Origin: RGIG7332 sp045589235
Lineage (GTDB): Bacteria; Bacillota; Clostridia; Oscillospirales; JAAYXM01
Assembly (NCBI GenBank): GCA_045589235.1
Contig: JAZNOR010000076.1
Coordinates: 1-6,671 of the forward strand
DNA length: 6,671 bases
Direction of reading: 5' to 3'
A model generated the notes under the pieces. That model did not search any database and was not told the DNA's origin. It was given only the letters and a program-made list of their open reading frames with translations. The position numbers and the translations under genes are program-made. Below are positions 5,989-6,671 of the stretch, piece by piece. Within the stretch, counting starts at the first letter, position 1, and the number at the start of each line of letters is the position of its first letter.

Positions 5989-6011
5989 GGTTAACCCTCA
6001 TCCTTTTATTT
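5975..6011. terminator. bidirectional terminator between convergent genes
   Basis: A 16-bp perfect inverted repeat (arms 5975-5990 and 5996-6011) with a 5-nt TTAAC loop is followed on both strands by a T-rich run (TTTTATTTTTT on plus, TTTTATTT on minus). It contains the TGA stops of both the MFS gene (5986-5988) and the SGNH gene (5998-6000), so the stem is formed partly from coding sequence on each strand. Confidence 0.92.
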
Positions 6012-6603
6012 TTTCAACTATTACTTCCGCTATTTTTAAATACCCCTCATTCGTTAAGTGAACCCCATCTTCCGAAATGAGAGAGTCATCATTTGTTGGT
6101 GTATACAAGTCAATTATAGGCAAATTATATTTTTCTGCAATACACTTCGCTACATTATTTCGTGCAACAACACGAGCGTCGCGCTCACCTATTATATGTG
6201 TTGTGAGCAAGATATAAAGCGGGGTGTTTTTAAACTCATTTAACAAAAACTTTACCATCTCTTCATAGTGATAAGCATATTCATCTTCATCACTTAAATG
6301 AAAACCGTGAAGTCCGTTATTTAAAAGAATTGCACTTCTCTGCACTTCTTGCTTCGCAAAGAGCAAGATTGACTCTTTAAAATACGGATTATCAAGACCT
6401 TTTGATGTACCAAATCCGTCGAAAAGAATTTCTTCTTTATTAACTTTAGTTGCTTCACGGCGCGCAACGCAGGATATTGAGTCGCCTATATATAAAACTC
6501 GTTTTCTTTCAGGTTCATTTGCATATTCTATCCACAAATTATCCCACTCGTAACGCTCAAGTTTTGTTTTAATATCGCCTTTTTCATAAGTAAATTCGCT
6601 CAT
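5998..6603 (-). CDS. SGNH/GDSL-type hydrolase
   Basis: A 201-aa protein with the conserved SGNH blocks in order: block I VLYIGDSIS with Ser42 as nucleophile, a Gly in FDGFGTSKG near 61-69 (block II), block III NNGLHG with Asn96, and block V DGVHLT with Asp179 and His182 as the rest of the catalytic triad. The family hydrolyses esters such as acylated sugars, lipids or acetylated carbohydrates. There is no signal peptide or membrane segment, so it should act in the cytoplasm, perhaps on imported acylated saccharides. Its substrate cannot be inferred. AGAAGGA at 6610-6616 lies six bases upstream and inside the end of the preceding frame, which suggests coupled translation. Its stop is 9 bp from the convergent MFS stop. 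Confidence 0.88.
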   Translation of the reverse strand: MSEFTYEKGDIKTKLERYEWDNLWIEYANEPERKRVLYIGDSISCVARREATKVNKEEILFDGFGTSKGLDNPYFKESILLFAKQEVQRSAILLNNGLHGFHLSDEDEYAYHYEEMVKFLLNEFKNTPLYILLTTHIIGERDARVVARNNVAKCIAEKYNLPIIDLYTPTNDDSLISEDGVHLTNEGYLKIAEVIVEKIKG

Positions 6604-6605
6604 AT

Positions 6606-6671
6606 TTAATCCTTCTTTCCGTTTGCTAAAAATCCATTAAGAGGCTTAAATCCAAGCGCAATTGCAGGAGA
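6606..6671 (-). CDS. 3' end of an upstream gene, product unrecognised (partial)
   Basis: On the minus strand one frame stays open from the window edge to TAA at 6606-6608, encoding 21 residues (SPAIALGFKPLNGFLANGKK then D). The other two frames are blocked by stops in this stretch. The stop lies 2 bp before the SGNH start and the SGNH Shine-Dalgarno is inside it, the usual arrangement for an operon. Too little is visible to name the product. Confidence 0.5.
   Translation of the reverse strand, partial: SPAIALGFKPLNGFLANGKKD

Noticed and set aside
6058..6243. Plus-strand ORF opposite the SGNH hydrolase
   Set aside because: It is antisense to a gene with a complete catalytic motif set and has no Shine-Dalgarno sequence.

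Overview
The window looks like a low-to-medium GC chromosome segment from a Firmicute, most probably a class Clostridia organism. The strongest evidence is the leftward cluster rplU - prp - rpmA - obg. L27 carries the N-terminal extension removed by the cysteine protease Prp, and that combination is typical of Firmicutes and a few related lineages. No tRNA, rRNA, CRISPR array, IS element or phage gene is visible.

Left part (1-2523, minus strand): a ribosome-assembly operon. A strong extended -10 promoter (2495-2523) is followed by a roughly 80-nt structured leader (a candidate L21 leader), then rplU (L21), prp (TAATG overlap with rplU), rpmA (L27, 5-bp gap) and obg (GTPase of 50S assembly). 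A hairpin with a modest U-tract lies between rpmA and obg and may reduce read-through. A 13-bp perfect hairpin ends the operon at 133-162. Positions 1-132 are AT-rich and hold no gene that I can see.

Middle part (2524-5988, plus strand): a divergent operon starting from a sigma-A-type promoter set among repeated ATGTAAA motifs. It encodes two tandem paralogous stand-alone class II (Ntn-type) glutamine amidotransferase-like proteins of 350 and 352 aa and a 12-TM MFS transporter of 417 aa that overlaps the second paralog by ATGA. The amidotransferase-like proteins keep Cys2, the HTR arginine and an NG oxyanion-type motif. They have no synthase or isomerase domain, lack some glutamine-binding landmarks of GlmS, and carry a C-terminal extension of about 100 residues that looks like a winged helix. 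I do not know the substrate of this set, and it is the best candidate here for an undescribed system. The two copies also share a 90-nt segment with only 3 differences, against 18 in the first 90 nt, which suggests gene conversion.

Right part (5998-6671, minus strand): a cytoplasmic SGNH/GDSL-type hydrolase preceded by the last 21 codons of another gene. These converge on the MFS gene at a 16-bp perfect bidirectional terminator whose arms encode the same last three residues (Ile-Lys-Gly-stop) of both convergent proteins.
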